NCBI RefSeq assembly: GCF_000208925.1
Contig: NW_001914873.1
Span: 62,001-126,000, forward strand
Reading direction: 5' to 3'
Length of the DNA: 64,000 nucleotides
DNA from: Entamoeba histolytica HM-1:IMSS
Taxonomy: Eukaryota > Evosea > Mastigamoebida > Endamoebidae
Under the pieces are notes generated by a model. That model was not told the origin of the DNA. It saw only the letters and a program-made list of their open reading frames with translations, and searched no databases. The position numbers and the translations under genes are program-made. Positions within the stretch are counted from its first letter, which is position 1. The number at the start of each line of letters is the position of its first letter. Of this stretch, positions 41,558 through 52,690 are shown piece after piece.

Positions 41558-43203
41558 ATGCCAATAATGAATGAGTTAAATGTTTGTTGCTGTAGTTCTT
41601 ATAGACGAGAATTTTGTTAAAGAAGAATTGAGTGTAAGTTAACAAAATAGGTTTGTGTAGCTCAGCTCCAACCTAGTGAATTTCAGTGTTGGGGAGAAAA
41701 AGTTGGTGGGTCTATAAGGACATGGAAAAAAAGATATTTTGTATTAAAAGATAGAAGAATATGGTACTTTTCATCATGTAAAGACAAAGCAGCAAAAGGG
41801 TATATTGATGTTCCAGTAGGAACAGAAGTTAATGATGTTTCAGGAGCCAAAATTGCTAAACATAAACCATTTGCTATGACAATCAATTCAAAAGGACCAA
41901 AGTTTGTTTTTAATAATTTTCTTCTTCATTACTTTTGCGTAATAATTTATATGATTTCTTCAGAAGATCTTAAAATGATAAGATTCTATCATATCTTCGA
42001 ATTTATAGATGAGAATAACTCTAAAATTTCTCTTCTTGACACTAAAAAAATTTAACTCATCTTTTTAGGGGTTATAGACTTTTTGTTATTATTTGCGATA
42101 ATGAAACTGACTTTAAAAATTTCTTTGAACATATAAAGGCTCAAACTCATGAACAAAAAGTTCCTGTTTCTCGTATTATTCCAACAAGCATTGTTCCATC
42201 TTCCATGATTCAAACTCCTTCTCTTCAACCAGGTGCTCTTTTAAATATTGATGCAAATATTGCTAATTATATAACAAGTGATGGAAGAAAAAATTTGGAA
42301 CACGTAAAAAATTATTTTAATTGGATAGATTCTGATGACAATTTAACTAAATATTGGAAATATTGGACAGATAACCTTCCAACAAAAACTTCTAAACAAC
42401 CATTATTAAAAGGTGAAGCAGTTCATTATACAATTTCTGTTTCTTCAAAGGCTGATCATTTAAAATGGAGAGCATTTGGAAACCAAAGACCAATGATTAA
42501 TCCAATGGCAAACTTTTTTATTGGTGTTGGAATACAACAAGAAGAAATTGAACGTATAGATGAATTTGGGAGCCTTGTTAGACCTCAAATTATTGGTTCT
42601 ATGATTGAAATTACTAAAAATTTTGGAATGAGTGAAAATTGGTTTTTTGCAGGAAGATTTGATATTTCATTAATTAGACAATTATCAGAAGATGGGAATT
42701 TTACTGATAGATTATTTGAATGGTTAGCTGAGTCTCATATTACTGAATTTTGTCAGTTTGGAAGAGAAGTCAATGAAAATCCACCTGTTCAATCAACTTT
42801 TCATTTTTTAATTGAAGGAGAAATGTCATCCCGAGTTAATAAATTACTTCGTGCTACTCAAAAATTTGGATTTCCACCAATTCCAAATCCTATCCTAAAT
42901 ATTTTTAAAGGATTGAATCAGTATTATACTTACTTTGTTTTTGGTGTAACTCTTTGTAATCAAGGATTCGTTAGATTTTCTGCTATGATTGCTGACCCTA
43001 CAGATGATGTTGTTTTATCGTTATTAGACGCAGTTCGTGTTCCTCAAGAAACAAGAAAAATTCATTTATCCTTATTAAAAGACCATACAATTTCTGTTCG
43101 TTATGTAGAATATTCATACCTTAAAAATGGGTGTGGTCGTGGAACTTTTAATGAAGGTTCAGACGTCTATGTTCAATATTATTTTGGTTCAGATGCTCAA
43201 TAA
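41558..43203 (+). CDS. PH-domain protein with long Entamoeba-type C-terminal region (three exons)
   Basis: Proposed exons: 41558-41581 (8 codons), 41651-41901 and 42069-43203, giving 469 residues. The introns are 41582-41650 (69 bp) and 41902-42068 (167 bp), both GTTTGT...TAG, and both keep the frame. Residues about 15-120 form a PH domain: CWGEKVGGSIRTWKKRYFVL, DRRIWYFSS, and the closing helix TDFKNFFEHIKAQTH encoded after intron 2. The remaining 330 residues are an unrecognised globular region. PH domains bind phosphoinositides, so membrane recruitment is likely. Exon 2 to exon 3 is secure because the PH domain spans it. The tiny first exon is the best available start but less certain. Confidence 0.75.
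41582..41650 (+). other. Predicted intron 1 of PH-protein gene
   Basis: GTTTGTTGC at 41582 and AATAG ending at 41650, phase 0. It is needed because the frame upstream of the PH domain is closed by a TAG without an ATG. Confidence 0.55.
41902..42068 (+). other. Intron 2 of PH-protein gene
   Basis: GTTTGTTTTT at 41902 and CTTTTTAG ending at 42068. It interrupts the PH domain before its last strand and helix. At 167 bp it is long for this genome. Confidence 0.85.
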
Positions 43204-43583
43204 GTATCATTGTTCAATTGTAATTTTTCTCTCATTTTAAATTCTTTCACTTTTTATTTATTTTTTATGGTTTATTATAATTTATTTTTTCTTATGAAAA
43301 ATAATATTTACATAAAAAAGTTTTAATTCTAAAAAATTTTTGTTTATTTAGGTATAAAAAAAAAAATAAATAAATAAAAATTTAAAAGAAAAAAATTAAA
43401 CAAAAAATAGAGTTTTCTTCTTTCTTCGAAAGAATTAAAAAAAAGAAAAAGAAAAGAAAAATTGAGATAAATTGGAAAAAATCGGGAAATTAAGTATTAA
43501 ATGAAGAAATAAAAAAAGGGTTAAAGGAAGGAAGGAAAGTTGATAGAAATTTAAAAGAAACTTAAAAGAAACAGAAACAAAAG
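43204..43583. other. Spacer with A/G-rich leader
   Basis: A 380-bp spacer. The right half (about 43360-43580) is strongly A/G-biased on the plus strand, ending in AAACTTAAAAGAAAC repeats before the ThrRS ATG. No gene was seen. Confidence 0.6.
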
Positions 43584-45614
43584 ATGGCTGAACAACAAGA
43601 ACCAATTATTGATTGTAGTGCTGCATTAGAAGGAAGATTAAATTATTTTAATGAACTTGAGAAAAAATATAAAGAAGAAGAATTAAAGAAGTCTAAAGAA
43701 ATTACAATCAAATATAAGGATATGACATTCCAAGGTAAATCATTTGTCACTTCCCCACAAGAGTTTATTAAAGACCTTGTTGAAAAAGGAGAAATTACAA
43801 AAGAAAATCCAGTTTTTGTTGCTAAAGTTAATGGTAAATTATGGGATCTTACTAGACCATTTGAAGAAGACTCTACTGTTGAATATCTTGGTTTTGATAA
43901 TCAAGAAGCTCATGATGTTTTTTGGCATTCATCTGCTCACCTTCTTGGAGAAGCTATGGAAACACAATACAAGTGTTATCTTCATACAGGACCAGCAACT
44001 GCTATTGATTTCTTCTATGACTGTAAAATGAATGGAGCTATTTCTGCAGCAGATTTTAAAAAGTTACAAAGTCTTATTGAAGGATATGTTAGAGAACATC
44101 AAGTCTTTACTAGAATTGAAATTACTAAAGAAGAAGCTTTAAAAATGTTTGCTTATAATCCATATAAAGTTAAAATTATTGAAAAATTACCAGAAGGATC
44201 TACTATTACTGCTTACAAAAATGGTTCTTTTGTTGATCTTTGTAGAGGACCACATTTAGCTAATGCTGCTAGTATTAAAGCTATTAAAATCTTATCTTCA
44301 GGATCAGTTCATTTGGACGGAACTGCTACTGGAGATTTATTACAAAGAATTCATGCTGTTTCATTCCCAACAAAAGACTTATTAAAAGAATATATTAAAA
44401 GAGCAGAAGAAGCAGATAAACGAGATCATAGATTAATTGGAAGACAACAAGATCTTTTCTTCTTCCATGTTCTTTCACCAGGAAGTTGTTTCTGGTTACC
44501 ACATGGAACAAGAATTTATAATAAGTTAGTTGAATTAATGAGATCTGAGTACAGAGTTCTTGGATATCAAGAAGTTATTACTCCAAATATTTTCCTTTCT
44601 ACCTTATGGGAAACTTCTGGACATTGGCAACATTATAAAGATGATATGTTCTCTTTTGAATGTGAAAAACAAACTTTTGCTCTTAAACCAATGAATTGTC
44701 CAGGACATTGTGTTATGTTTGCTAGTAAGAAGAGATCATATAGAGAACTTCCATTAAGATATGCAGAATTTGGTGTATTACATAGAAATGAATTAACAGG
44801 AGCACTTCATGGACTTACAAGAGTAAGAAGATTTGTTCAAGATGATTCACATATTTTCTGTACAATGGATCAAATTGAGTCAGAAGTTACTGGAGTTTTG
44901 AATTTAATGAAAAAAATATATAAAATATTTGGATTTAAGACTGAAATTGCTTTAAGTACAAGAAATGAAAAGAAGTTTATGGGAGAAATTGAAACATGGA
45001 ATAAAGCAGAAGCAATGTTAACTCAAGTACTTAATGATTCTCATTTACCATTTGTTATTAATGCAGGAGATGGAGCATTTTATGGACCAAAGATTGATAT
45101 TAGAATTGAAGATGCACTTGGAAGAAAACATCAAGTTGCAACTGTTCAATTAGATTTCCAATTACCATTAAGATTTAAATTGGACTATATGAGTGAAGAT
45201 CCAAATCAACCATTAAAAACACCAGTTATGGTTCATAGAGCAGTTTTAGGATCAATTGAAAGATTTACTGCTATTTTAACAGAACATCTCGCAGGTAAAT
45301 GGCCATTCTGGTTATCACCAAGACAAGTTATGGTATGTACAGTTTCAGAGAAGTATAATGAATATGGAGCTAAAGTTACTAAAGAATTAAATGATGCAGG
45401 ATTTTATGCAGACCTTGATGACAGTGATAATAAATTACCAAAGAAAATTAGAAATGCTCAAGTTGCACAATATAACTTTATCTTAGTTATTGGAGAAGAA
45501 GAATTAGTTTCAAACTCAGTTAATGTTAGAACTAGAGAAAATAAAGTTGAAGGAAAAGTAGAATTTAAAGAATTCATTAAACATTTAAAACAACTTGAAG
45601 CTGACAAGCAATAA
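43584..45614 (+). CDS. THRS: Threonyl-tRNA synthetase
   Basis: Charges tRNA-Thr in the cytosol. The 676-residue class II synthetase has all expected parts: TGS domain (about 43-110), editing domain with HSSAHLLGEA (about 114-123) and CRGPHLA, catalytic core with the zinc Cys in PMNCPGHC (about 370-377), motif 2 around RYAEFGVLHRNE, motif 3 in HRAVLGSIERF (about 550-560), and an anticodon-binding domain from about 575. Entamoeba mitosomes lack translation, so this enzyme probably serves the only pool. Codon use is more GC-ending than in neighbouring genes, as expected for high expression. Confidence 0.97.
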   Translation: MAEQQEPIIDCSAALEGRLNYFNELEKKYKEEELKKSKEITIKYKDMTFQGKSFVTSPQEFIKDLVEKGEITKENPVFVAKVNGKLWDLTRPFEEDSTVEYLGFDNQEAHDVFWHSSAHLLGEAMETQYKCYLHTGPATAIDFFYDCKMNGAISAADFKKLQSLIEGYVREHQVFTRIEITKEEALKMFAYNPYKVKIIEKLPEGSTITAYKNGSFVDLCRGPHLANAASIKAIKILSSGSVHLDGTATGDLLQRIHAVSFPTKDLLKEYIKRAEEADKRDHRLIGRQQDLFFFHVLSPGSCFWLPHGTRIYNKLVELMRSEYRVLGYQEVITPNIFLSTLWETSGHWQHYKDDMFSFECEKQTFALKPMNCPGHCVMFASKKRSYRELPLRYAEFGVLHRNELTGALHGLTRVRRFVQDDSHIFCTMDQIESEVTGVLNLMKKIYKIFGFKTEIALSTRNEKKFMGEIETWNKAEAMLTQVLNDSHLPFVINAGDGAFYGPKIDIRIEDALGRKHQVATVQLDFQLPLRFKLDYMSEDPNQPLKTPVMVHRAVLGSIERFTAILTEHLAGKWPFWLSPRQVMVCTVSEKYNEYGAKVTKELNDAGFYADLDDSDNKLPKKIRNAQVAQYNFILVIGEEELVSNSVNVRTRENKVEGKVEFKEFIKHLKQLEADKQ

Positions 45615-45728
45615 GCAAAAAAAATTAATGAAAATTCAATTTTTTTTTGAAAAAATCATTAAATTTATTAAATGAGTTTAATTTTATTTGAACTAATTAA
45701 AGTCATTTAAAGATATTTATTTATTTAA

Positions 45729-47246
45729 ATGTCAAATAAAAGAAACGTTGATCAGTTTTTAATATCTTTAAATAATTTATCAAAGTCTTTAGAAGTAAAG
45801 CATTTCAATTTTGAAATTGATTTATTTAATGAATCATTTAAAGAAATTACTAAAATTAATGAAAATATTGGTCATATTAAAACGTTAGAAGAAAAAGAAC
45901 AAACCATTCTTAATACTAATTTATTAGTGGCAAGTACTTTTAGATCATTTGTAAATCAATTTAAAGAAATAATTGCTAAAGATAAACCAAATTTACAAAA
46001 AGTTATGAACGTTGTAAAAGGAAAAGAAGTATTAGAAAGAAGTGAATATTATAATCAAGGAAGAAAGTCATTTGAAAGAGTAAGGTTTTTATTAAAACAA
46101 TTATCATTTCTTGAAATAACTAGAAATTTTATTGTTGATATAATTAGTTCTTATTCTCCTAAACCTATCGATAAAAATGTTTCTATTGAAAAACAAAAAG
46201 AACTTCGTTCTATGATTTATTTGTTATTTAGTGTTTCAAATGAATTAACAAAATTTAATGAAAATAATTTTAAACTCATTGGAAGACATATTGATTTTAC
46301 TGTTATTTGTGACAAAGAAGTACTAAGAAAATATATTAAAGAAAAAAGGTTAATTACAAATGAATTTATTGTAAATGAAACAATAATAAATAAATTAGAA
46401 AAAGAATCTATTAAAGAAGAAGTTTATAATTTATCAAGAATAGACGGACATGGATTTCTTGGATCTTCTTTTGATTTTATTATTGATGCTTTTGAAAAAG
46501 AAATAAATGATACATTACCTGAAGGATTTAGCTTTTCCTTTAATAAACAAAATAACAAAGAAGAATATTCTGCAGAATTAAAACAAAGTCATTTTATTAA
46601 TGGTAAATTAGTTATTGAATTAACACGATTCAATAATTTTAAACAAACCAAAACTTCATTTACACTTCAACAAGTTGATAAATATAAATTCAAATATTAT
46701 GGTAAAGGTGAAGGGTCTTCATTATTTGGATTAAAACCATTTGACATTGAAATTACTATTAGTACTAACCAAGATAAATGTAAATTATTTGGAATTTCAT
46801 TTCCATGTTTTTCAAAGAGAATAACTAATACAATATTTATTAATTCAAGTAGTTTATCAGTAACTACAAAATGTATTCAATTTGATAATGTTACTTTTTT
46901 AGATGAAAGTAATAGCAACATCAATTCTTTTGTATGGGAACAACATGAGGTGTGTGTTCAATTAATTGTGTTTAAATATCTTTTGTCTTTTGAAATAAAT
47001 GGAGATGATTTGATTTATACACTGACAATGTTATCAAAATTTGAAGGAAGGGATATGATACTTGCACTGGAAGATTCTTCTATGAACCAAAGACTTTTAA
47101 ATTTCACGTTGACAAATGGTTGTACTTATGTGTATCAAGGAGTAGAATTGTTTTATGTTCAAGAAAATGTTTGCATTCATAACATCAAGATTAAGGTTAA
47201 ATTGTTAGATAAAATAGATATTGACTCTAAAATAACTTGTACATGA
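45729..47246 (+). CDS. Hypothetical protein
   Basis: A 505-residue protein I do not recognise. The N-terminal 250 residues look helical (LISLNNLSKSLEVKHFNFEI onwards) with Glu/Lys-rich helices. From about 255 on, alternating hydrophobic residues suggest a beta-rich domain (FSFSFNKQ..., KLVIELTRFNNF..., KPFDIEITIST). There is no signal peptide or membrane span. The helical-then-beta layout is seen in membrane-contact and trafficking proteins, but I see no motif to support such a call. The frame is complete, with its own ATG and stop, 115 bp after the ThrRS stop. Confidence 0.65.
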   Translation: MSNKRNVDQFLISLNNLSKSLEVKHFNFEIDLFNESFKEITKINENIGHIKTLEEKEQTILNTNLLVASTFRSFVNQFKEIIAKDKPNLQKVMNVVKGKEVLERSEYYNQGRKSFERVRFLLKQLSFLEITRNFIVDIISSYSPKPIDKNVSIEKQKELRSMIYLLFSVSNELTKFNENNFKLIGRHIDFTVICDKEVLRKYIKEKRLITNEFIVNETIINKLEKESIKEEVYNLSRIDGHGFLGSSFDFIIDAFEKEINDTLPEGFSFSFNKQNNKEEYSAELKQSHFINGKLVIELTRFNNFKQTKTSFTLQQVDKYKFKYYGKGEGSSLFGLKPFDIEITISTNQDKCKLFGISFPCFSKRITNTIFINSSSLSVTTKCIQFDNVTFLDESNSNINSFVWEQHEVCVQLIVFKYLLSFEINGDDLIYTLTMLSKFEGRDMILALEDSSMNQRLLNFTLTNGCTYVYQGVELFYVQENVCIHNIKIKVKLLDKIDIDSKITCT

Positions 47247-49619
47247 ATAAAATATTAACCTGATAAAAAATTATTAAATAAAATTATTATAACTCTCCTT
47301 AATTCATCGAGACGTGCATTGGAATAATGTGATACTTTTTATTACTCGTAAGTGTATGGATATATTCTTTTATTTATTTCTTTTTTTTTCTTTGACATTA
47401 AAGTGCTTGAAATAAATATTAAACATTACTTAAGGTTAAAAATATAAAAGATGTTATAATACAAGAAGGTGAGACATAAACCGATAACCAAGTTAAGTGA
47501 CAGAGCAGTGAATAAGAATCAATATCCTTAAACGAGAATGTCAAATCTTTTACCATACAAGTTATTGACTTAATAATAAGTATTATAACTGTCATAAGAG
47601 TACCAATATAATGGTGCTACTAGTTTTATTTGACATTTTAATCAGTTATATCATATTAATATCTAAAAAATAATTTTGATAAACAAAGAGAAATAAATGT
47701 TATAATAAGATACAAAAAGACATAAACAACTAAAATACACAGAAAATTAGTGAAAAAGAGTCAAAATAGTAAATTTATACGATATTGAATGAATATAATT
47801 TTAAGAATATGTAAATAATAGATAAGGAAATCGCTTTTAAAATTCATTAAAAAATTCATTAATAAATGGTTTACGTAATATTAGACTCCGCTAAAATAGT
47901 AAAATCAGAATTAAAAAGAAAAAAGAAAAGAATATGATAATAAAATATGATTAAGTAATGAGGTTGGATTGATAAATATCATTTATTTATTAAACCAATA
48001 TATATTGCCATAAAATTTAGAATACAAAATATGAAATTAATGATGCAGATTATGATATAATAATGAATTAAATCATATTCATAAGTATTTAAAATATTAC
48101 AATTTAAATAAAAAGAATGAATATTATAAATGAAAAAGTACTAAATTAAGTTTCAGTAGATATTAATTTTTATATATCATTTTGCTCAGAAGAGATTATT
48201 TCATTCACTGTCTTTATATTAATGTTTACAAAGTACTTCTATATCTCTTTATTATTATTATTATCTATTACCTTCACATTATTTAATTAGGTTTTTTCAT
48301 ATTATTATTCATTATAACTTTTATCACAATTAAAAATTGAAGTTATAATATTTTGTTCTTTAAATATTCTTACTAATTTGTTGTTTGATAGTTTATTTAT
48401 TGTAATTATTATTGGAATTACTTTTATTTTATTCTATTGTTTTTTCGTAATTCATATTGATTATTATTTATTTCTTCTGTATGAATAAATATTAGTTTTA
48501 TCTTTTTATCTTTTTGTCATATCATTTTATTGATTATTTATTTTCTATTCTTCTTCTGTTTTTATCATTTTTATTTTTATTAATGGTTAATTTCATTTAT
48601 TTTATGATTCATTTCTTTATAGTATTTATTTTTTTTTTCTTTTGGTTATTTTCTTCATATTTTCATTTATTAATTCATCTTTAATTTGTACTTTCTTGTT
48701 TACAATACGATTTATTATTATATCTTCATCTGTTGTTATTTTCCATTTACAAATATCACAACATTTCATTTATTATTTGATGTAATTATTAATTTGTTAA
48801 TTTAATACAAATATATTATTTTCTTTCATTAATTTCATTATTTACATTTATATCTTTTTTATATTTATATTCTTAATTATTTTATTTGTTAATTTCTTAT
48901 CATTTTATTTTCATTGTATTTTATTAATATATATGAGTTATTCTTATTTTGTATAATTTGATATGTTTCATTATATTTATTTTTATTATCTATTTTACTA
49001 CATGTTTTATACAATACCTTCATTTCAATATCATATCATTTCAATCTTTTCTCTTATTTCATCATTTTAAATATTTATATCTATTACTAATCTCTTACTG
49101 TCATTATTTCATTTCACATTTCTTTTTATTGACTAAAATATATAAGAAGCATTAAAAATAGAATAAAAAGAAAAGAACATAAGAGCAATTCCAATAATAA
49201 ATTATAACAGTAAGTACTTCATTTCATTTATTTCTTTACCATCAACAAAGTATATATTGATGATAATAAACTAAATAAATAAAATAACAAGAATAACAAC
49301 TAAAACTAAATTCATTTATAACACAGTATATAATTATATATTTGTTCAATGTTATTGTTTTTAATCTTCTATTTTTTCGTTCTAAATAGTATTAAAGCTA
49401 TTTTAATGAATTTATTTGTTGTTTATTTCTTTTTTGTGTTAAAATGAAATGAATGACTGTGTTAATAAAGTTGAATCAAAAATTATTTTCATATTTATTT
49501 TCATATTTATTCCTATTTTAAATTCCTTCTATCATTTATTCGTATTTTTTAATTGTTGATTATGTTATTATTATAACTTGTTAATTTTTCAAGTTCAGTT
49601 GTATAAACATTTTTTATTT
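47247..49619. other. Gene-free AT-rich region
   Basis: About 2.4 kb with no credible ORF. From 48180 on it is T-rich with TTTATTATT runs like the other gene-free blocks, perhaps old repeat DNA. No RNA gene was recognised. Confidence 0.55.
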
Positions 49620-50200
49620 ATTTTTTATTATTACTCGTATTCATTATCATATTTATTAGTAAGAAAATATACATAAAATAATAAATTTAATATGAGACAA
49701 TGTTTCAATATTAAGACAACACGATGATATTGAACAAACAAATAATGCCTAAAAGTGAATGACAATACCATAAAATATCAGATATGTATTAGATAAAAAG
49801 AATAAAACTGGTCTATTATTTGATATGACTATTGTATTATCACAATATTAATTGAGTGTATTTGAAGAAAATGAATATGTATAATGAATTAAAGAAAAAG
49901 CTAATGAAAATAGAGAAACTAAAAGATGACAAAATAAATCGAGTAGTAATTTCAATAATTGAATAATAAATAAAGAAAGTAATAAATTAATTAAAGAAAT
50001 AAAAAATGAGATTGACATCGAGAAAGAAATTAAAAACCTTGTAATACAAACATGATAGATATCATTGAATATTGCATCTATCACAATCAAACATACTCAT
50101 TAGAATTACTAGAAGAAGAATCATTTTATTAGTCACCTTGAGTCAATAACAATAGAAACTATTTCTATTAATACTTATTTAATTACTTTATTATTATGTA
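49620..50200 (+). mobile_element. 5'-truncated LINE 3' end
   Basis: Matches, in reverse orientation, about 36558-37110 of the LINE remnant: the segments CACGATGATATTGAACAAAC (about 49730) and GATAGATATCATTGAATATT (about 50054) are shared. In the LINE sense it would encode the decayed tail of the endonuclease and the 3' UTR. Stops occur throughout. 5' truncation is normal for target-primed reverse transcription. The left boundary is approximate. Confidence 0.75.
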
Positions 50201-50311
50201 TCTTCTTTTTAGTTAATGATATAGTTTGTAATAATTATTAAGTAAGGAAAGGGATTTGTTTAATATGAAACAAAGACAAATAAAAAAAAAAAACAAGAAC
50301 TAAAATTAGAG

Positions 50312-51325
50312 TTATTTCATGTCAATAACAAGAAATTGATTTGGTGTAAAGTATTTGTCAGAACAAAGGGGGTTATTAATTCCATTGTAGTTGAATGACC
50401 ATTGTTTACAATATGACTCTGTTTTATAATCTTCTTTGTAAATGGTAATATCATTTCCAAATCCATAACCATAACCAAATGAAAATAAACGGTCATCTGA
50501 TTGATCATCTAAGCAAAATGCATATTTAGGATTTTTAATATTAAACTTCATCATCCCATTTAATCTTCCATTTGACTCTAATGAAAATAAAAATGCATTT
50601 GGGTCATATACATAATCACCAACTTTATCAATTCTAGAATTAACATATCCTCCAAATTTATTTCCTTCTGAGTCTGTTATAATAATAATTAGATGTTGTT
50701 TATTTATAAGTTTTTCTTCAAATACGGATATGTCATGTCTCCAATTGCTTGTTGTTGAATTAAATATTATATTTCCTAATTTTCTTCCAGTCCATTTTTC
50801 TATTTGTTTTTTCTCATTGAGTGAATAAAATTTGTTACGAACTCTTTTCTTTTCCCAAAATCCTCTTTTATCTTCTAATTCACCCTCAAATTGATGAATT
50901 TTATCTGGACTATTAATGATTAATTTTTTAGTTAGTCTTTCTTCAGACTCTAAAGCATTAGATATTAAAAAGTCCATTTGATCAGCAAGTGTTTCTTTAT
51001 CATTTGAACTAACAGCATTAATTTTTAGATACATAACTTTCATTTTATCTAATATTTTTATTCCTTCTTTTGATTTAATTCCAATTACTTTATTTCTTCT
51101 AACAGTTTCTCTCTTCCTTTCAACTATACTTTTTATTCTTTCAACTCTTTCTTGGTCAGTTTCGTTTGGTACATTTTGTAAAAGTTCCATTTCTACATCT
51201 TTCTCCCAACACTCTCTATAGTCTTTTATTTCTTTCAACATTTCAGTTAATTGGTTCTCAACTAATCCAATAGTTGTTTCAAATTCTTGAACCAGCTCTT
51301 CTCTTTTACTTTGAGTTGTGCTCAT
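50312..51325 (-). CDS. TLDc-domain protein with N-terminal helical region
   Basis: 337 residues from the ATG at 51325. The frame is open to a TTG at 51370, but an AATGAACT promoter element at 51399-51406 makes the ATG likelier. Residues 1-150 are helical and charged. From about 165 comes a TLDc-like domain: WTGRKLGNIIFNSTTSNWRH, LIIIITDSEGNKFGGYVN, then the F-rich core and GYGYGFGNDITIYKED close to the end. TLDc proteins in animals counter oxidative stress or regulate the V-ATPase; Entamoeba has an expanded set. The specific role is unknown. The gene directly follows the truncated LINE end. Confidence 0.82.
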   Translation of the reverse strand: MSTTQSKREELVQEFETTIGLVENQLTEMLKEIKDYRECWEKDVEMELLQNVPNETDQERVERIKSIVERKRETVRRNKVIGIKSKEGIKILDKMKVMYLKINAVSSNDKETLADQMDFLISNALESEERLTKKLIINSPDKIHQFEGELEDKRGFWEKKRVRNKFYSLNEKKQIEKWTGRKLGNIIFNSTTSNWRHDISVFEEKLINKQHLIIIITDSEGNKFGGYVNSRIDKVGDYVYDPNAFLFSLESNGRLNGMMKFNIKNPKYAFCLDDQSDDRLFSFGYGYGFGNDITIYKEDYKTESYCKQWSFNYNGINNPLCSDKYFTPNQFLVIDMK

Positions 51326-51397
51326 TCTCCTTTCAAAAGCAGAAATTATCTTTGATAGTTCTTGAAACAATCCAGTAAAAAAACTCGGTTTTTTTCA

Positions 51398-51406
51398 AAG
51401 TTCATT
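51398..51406 (-). promoter_or_regulatory. GAAC promoter element of TLDc gene
   Basis: The minus strand reads AATGAACTT about 75 bases upstream of the ATG at 51325, matching the Entamoeba GAAC core-promoter consensus. It also argues against the TTG start at 51370. Confidence 0.5.
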
Positions 51407-52690
51407 GTACTTTGTCGTCTCATGTTTTGTTTTGAGAATAATTCTTAGAAGTTTTTTTCTTTTTTCATTACTTATAATATAACTTCAAAAGAGTATTAAA
51501 AAGGTAATGTAAAAGCCAATCAACTAAAATGAATTTTATTTTTATTATTCATTTATTCTTTCATATTGAAGGTGGCATGTCTGAAAACCTATACAAACAT
51601 TAATATAATTCAAGCACCGACACTCCCAGTTATTATCTGGTTATGACGGTGTATTTGAATTAGAAATGGATTAGGTAAAACTGCAAATGGTGTAGCAAGA
51701 TATTATGGTAGAATATTACATGGTGTAATATAAGGAAGTACTAAAGTGTGGGTAAGACTAAAAGAAAATTAAACACAATAATATAATAGGAATGAAATAG
51801 TCTTTTCTCTCATTCATAAAATAAAGAAAAAAGGAAAAAGAAAATGTTTAAAATTAAGGTAAAAAATAAACAAATGATTAAAAAGAAGAATTAAGAAGAA
51901 GGATGAGAAGACATTAATAGGAAAAAATAAAGCAAAGAAGTGATTTTCTCAATTTGCAAGAAAAACATAAATGATAAGTTAAAGAAAAAGATTACTCTTT
52001 TTTAAACAGCTCAGGGATTAGTCTTTAATGAACAAGAAAGGATATATGAAAAATCTATTAACAAGTAACTAACTAATTTTTAGTTAATCTTTCATTTATT
52101 ATTTGTTTTGTTTGATAGTTAATCTTGTATTATATTTTATTTGACTCTTTACTTTTTTATAATGTCTTATTGACTCTTCTTTTTACTAAGTAATTAAGGA
52201 ATGTAAGTGAATGAATTAATGTTTGTCAAAAAGAAATGAACAGCCTTTTTAATTAATATAACAAATTTCATTCTGGATAAGTGGTTTATGTGATACTTTA
52301 TTAGTATAAAGAACGAATAATCTCATATACTTAAAGTAAATACAAAAAGAAGACGTAAAATAATCAATTAATAAATACAACATCATAAGCTCTGTTAGTA
52401 CTATAACAATAAATCACAAAGAATAGGAACGACTCTTTCTTGTCATACAGTAGGATAGTTTTTTTTGATATTAACTAAGCAATTAAATAACGTTTATATA
52501 TTATGTAAAAATATATTTAAAAGGTTTAATAAACTAATTGGACATTCAAAACATACACCACCACAAACAACTTATACCTAGTTTTAAAGACGAATATACA
52601 TTAAAGAAAACAAATTATTTTTTAAAGACACTCAAACACAAATTAAAAATAATGACTCTATTAGAAATACATAAAATAAAGAAGAATGAA
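51407..52690. other. Intergenic region with a possible coding relic
   Basis: About 1.3 kb. A short protein-like reading occurs at about 51663-51767 (NGLGKTANGVARYYGRI), with a stop after it. No family was recognised and no intact gene is present. Confidence 0.4.

Noticed and set aside
47247..49619. tRNA or snRNA genes in the long spacer
   Set aside because: No A-box/B-box pair or recognisable small nuclear RNA core could be found by eye.
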